Source: Fusibacter ferrireducens
GTDB lineage: Bacteria > Bacillota > Clostridia > Peptostreptococcales > Acidaminobacteraceae
Assembly: GCF_015352425.1 (NCBI RefSeq)
Contig: NZ_JADKNH010000020.1
Span: 1 to 64,000 of the forward strand
Reading direction: 5' to 3'
DNA: 64,000 nt
In this document: positions 62,603 to 64,000 of the stretch, piece after piece
How the letters are laid out: each line of letters opens with the position of its first letter
Position numbering within the stretch: position 1 is the first letter of the stretch
The notes under the pieces: model-generated
Database searches by the model: none
What the model was told of the DNA's origin: nothing
Seen by the model: only the letters and a program-made list of their open reading frames with translations
Made by a program: the position numbers and the translations under genes

Positions 62603-63541
62603 ATGAAATATCCAGAAAATGTGATCATTTGCGAAGTCGGTCCAAGAGATGGCTTACAAAATGAAAATAAAATATTGACAGCAGCAGAAAAAGCAGGTTT
62701 AATTGATCAGGTGATCGAAGCTGGTTATAAGGTAATTGAGGTGGGATCAATGGTGCATCCAAAGGCAATTCCTGCCCTTGCAGATACAACAGAAGTCTAT
62801 AAATTAATCAAGCATAAAGAAGGTGTAGATTTAAGAGTACTCGTTCCAAATTTAAAAGGGGCAGAACGCGCTATAGAAGTGGGAATCAAAAAAGTGAAAT
62901 TGACTGTATCGGCTAGTAAGTCTCATAATATGAGCAATTTTAATAGATTGCCACTTGAAACGATGGATTCTTTTAAAGCATCATATGATCTCGTAAAGGC
63001 AAATGGTTTAGAAGTCTCCGGTGCAATTGCGACTTCATTTGGTTGTCCATTTGAAGGTAATATTACGATTGACCAGATTGAGCCAATCGTCGAAAAGTTC
63101 GTAAGCTTGGGCATTTTAGAAATTTCATTATCGGACACAACGGGTATGGGTGGTCCTAAAGAAGTCTATGAGAAATGTAAATACTTTAAAGATAAATATC
63201 CAGAAGTGACTTGGAACATTCATTTTCATAATACAAGAGGTATGGCACTGGCGAACATTCTTGCGGCAATGGAAGCCGGGATGAATCGCTTTGATGGCTC
63301 TTTTGGTGGATTAGGTGGATGCCCATATGCACCAGGAGCTTCTGGCAACGTAGCGTCGGAAGATATCGTTCATATGCTCCAATTAATGGGTATTGAGACG
63401 GGTATTGATTTGGATAAGTCGATTGAAGTTGCAAGAAACGTACAGTCTCTAGTGGGACATGAGGTTGACAGCTATATGCTTAAAGCGGGAAAATCTTCTG
63501 ATTTGATTAGGGAAAAACCCGCGAAACAAAATAATAATTAG
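62603..63541 (+). CDS. HMG-CoA lyase-like enzyme
   Basis: 312-residue DRE-TIM metallolyase. VGPRDGLQNE (about 12-21) is the DRE-type start with the metal-binding Asp, HFHNTRGMALAN supplies two metal-binding His residues, and C240 in GGLGGCPYAPGASGN is the catalytic cysteine of true HMG-CoA lyases. HMG-CoA lyase splits 3-hydroxy-3-methylglutaryl-CoA to acetyl-CoA and acetoacetate. One conserved segment differs (EVGSMVHPKAIP instead of EVTSFVSPKWVP), so another 3-hydroxyacyl-CoA may be the substrate. An acyl-CoA from the aldehyde dehydrogenase could feed this step. Confidence 0.85.
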   Translation: MKYPENVIICEVGPRDGLQNENKILTAAEKAGLIDQVIEAGYKVIEVGSMVHPKAIPALADTTEVYKLIKHKEGVDLRVLVPNLKGAERAIEVGIKKVKLTVSASKSHNMSNFNRLPLETMDSFKASYDLVKANGLEVSGAIATSFGCPFEGNITIDQIEPIVEKFVSLGILEISLSDTTGMGGPKEVYEKCKYFKDKYPEVTWNIHFHNTRGMALANILAAMEAGMNRFDGSFGGLGGCPYAPGASGNVASEDIVHMLQLMGIETGIDLDKSIEVARNVQSLVGHEVDSYMLKAGKSSDLIREKPAKQNNN

Positions 63542-63665
63542 AGTTTAGTGGTAAAAGGGTGCCCATATGTAATATTCATATGATCTCGATGAACAAATAT
63601 TGAGTTCTATCATTAAAGTTGTAGTATAATATATGAGGGATGGTTTTACGAATTTTAAATAGTAG

Positions 63666-63766
63666 TTAGAGTATGGAATAGATAAGTACTGTATATGAGA
63701 TTACATTTCTCATAAACGACATCGCATGGGAATTGGCTTATACGACATGATCTTTTAGTACTCTGA
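63666..63766 (+). repeat. Family B remnant, B7 (decayed)
   Basis: It starts TTAGAGTATGGAA, has TAAACGACATCGCATGGG matching TAAACGACATCATAGGG of B2, and ends AGTACTCTGA. Overall identity is low, so this is tentative. It lies in the 293-bp gap before the IclR gene, which holds nothing else that I can name. Confidence 0.4.
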
Positions 63767-63834
63767 CCAATGCTACTTTTTAGATGGAACGAATACGGAC
63801 TCAAATCAATTTATTTCAAGAAAATGGAGGAATT

Positions 63835-64000
63835 ATGCCAGATAAGTCTGTTCAAAATAGATCTGTAGATAGAACTTTGGACATTTTGGAAGCGTTTATA
63901 AATGTAGATGGTGGGTTAACTTTGAACGAAATTGCTTTAAAAATAGATTTGTCATCAAGTACGGTTTACAGATTAGTTATGACGCTGATGAATAGAAATT
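63835..64000 (+). CDS. IclR-family regulator (partial, cut by window end)
   Basis: The first 55 codons are present. MPDKSVQNRSVDRTLDILEAF followed by LTLNEIALKIDLSSSTVYRLVMTLMNR is the IclR winged helix-turn-helix, with SSSTVYRLV as recognition helix. The ligand domain is outside the window. TGGAGG precedes the ATG. IclR proteins typically control the catabolic genes beside them, here the aldehyde dehydrogenase to HMG-CoA-lyase-like set on the same strand. Confidence 0.88.
   Translation, partial: MPDKSVQNRSVDRTLDILEAFINVDGGLTLNEIALKIDLSSSTVYRLVMTLMNRN

Noticed and set aside
1-64000. CRISPR array, tRNA, rRNA or prophage
   Set aside because: No regularly spaced direct repeats, cloverleaf sequences, rRNA segments or phage structural genes were seen. 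The only repeats are families A and B and coding repeats.

Overview
The window is low-GC Gram-positive (Firmicutes, Clostridia-type) chromosomal DNA. Strong AGGAGG-like ribosome sites, TTGACA/TATAAT promoters, an S-layer-homology (SLH) anchored surface protein, a LevR-type sigma-54 activator, PTS and TRAP transporters, a flavodiiron-type protein and a flavodoxin/ferredoxin fusion point to an anaerobic, fermentative, monoderm heterotroph. The genus is not determined. I see no tRNA, rRNA, CRISPR array or transposase gene.

Layout. 1-9.7 kb: housekeeping and stress genes (FMN reductase, TldD/TldE protease pair, thiol peroxidase, a flavodiiron protein that has lost most iron ligands, a methyltransferase) and a DUF969-DUF979-pcp operon. 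9.7-15.2 kb (minus strand): a YtrA-type GntR-controlled ABC exporter operon followed by a WG-repeat protein. 15.4-21.7 kb: small regulator/transporter modules (Crp/Fnr, DUF2975-HTH-lipoprotein, MerR plus a double carboxymuconolactone-decarboxylase protein, ABC-2 exporter plus MerR/GyrI regulator). 21.7-38.8 kb: a secreted-protein locus with four paralogous exported proteins built from Ig-like and OB-fold modules. One is a 2363-residue SLH-anchored protein carrying a PHP/CehA-type metallohydrolase. YibE/F, a flavodoxin-ferredoxin protein and a small protein lie among them.

39.2-47.2 kb: a catabolic operon with a PTE-like lactonase, a LevR-type activator with an unusual domain set, a KDPG-type aldolase, a complete galactitol-type PTS and a galactonate-dehydratase-like enolase. 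A sigma-54 promoter lies between the regulator and the aldolase and overlaps the regulator's terminator. No sugar-acid kinase is present, which fits uptake of an already phosphorylated acid or lactone. 47.2-49.8 kb: a SEDS-family membrane protein, a PadR regulator and a truncated, frameshifted second copy of the SEDS gene. Then serA and a CPA1 antiporter. 53.8 kb to the end: a second catabolic locus with an acylating aldehyde dehydrogenase (SauS-like), a ThDP enzyme, a TRAP transporter, an AroE paralogue, a TIM-barrel isomerase/dehydratase-like enzyme, an HMG-CoA-lyase-like enzyme and an IclR regulator cut by the window edge. I cannot match this set to a known pathway.

Two dispersed repeat families are the most distinctive non-coding signal. 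Family A is a 102-bp unit with inverted ends that stays open in one frame (34 codons). It has four copies, and all three loci lie directly behind a rho-independent terminator. Family B is a ~110-bp palindromic MITE-like element with ends reading TTAGAGTGTCAAAAGT. It has four clear and three decayed copies. Its right end carries an outward TTGACA, and at three of the four clear copies this is followed at 16-18 bp by a plausible -10 box aimed at the next gene, which suggests portable promoters.
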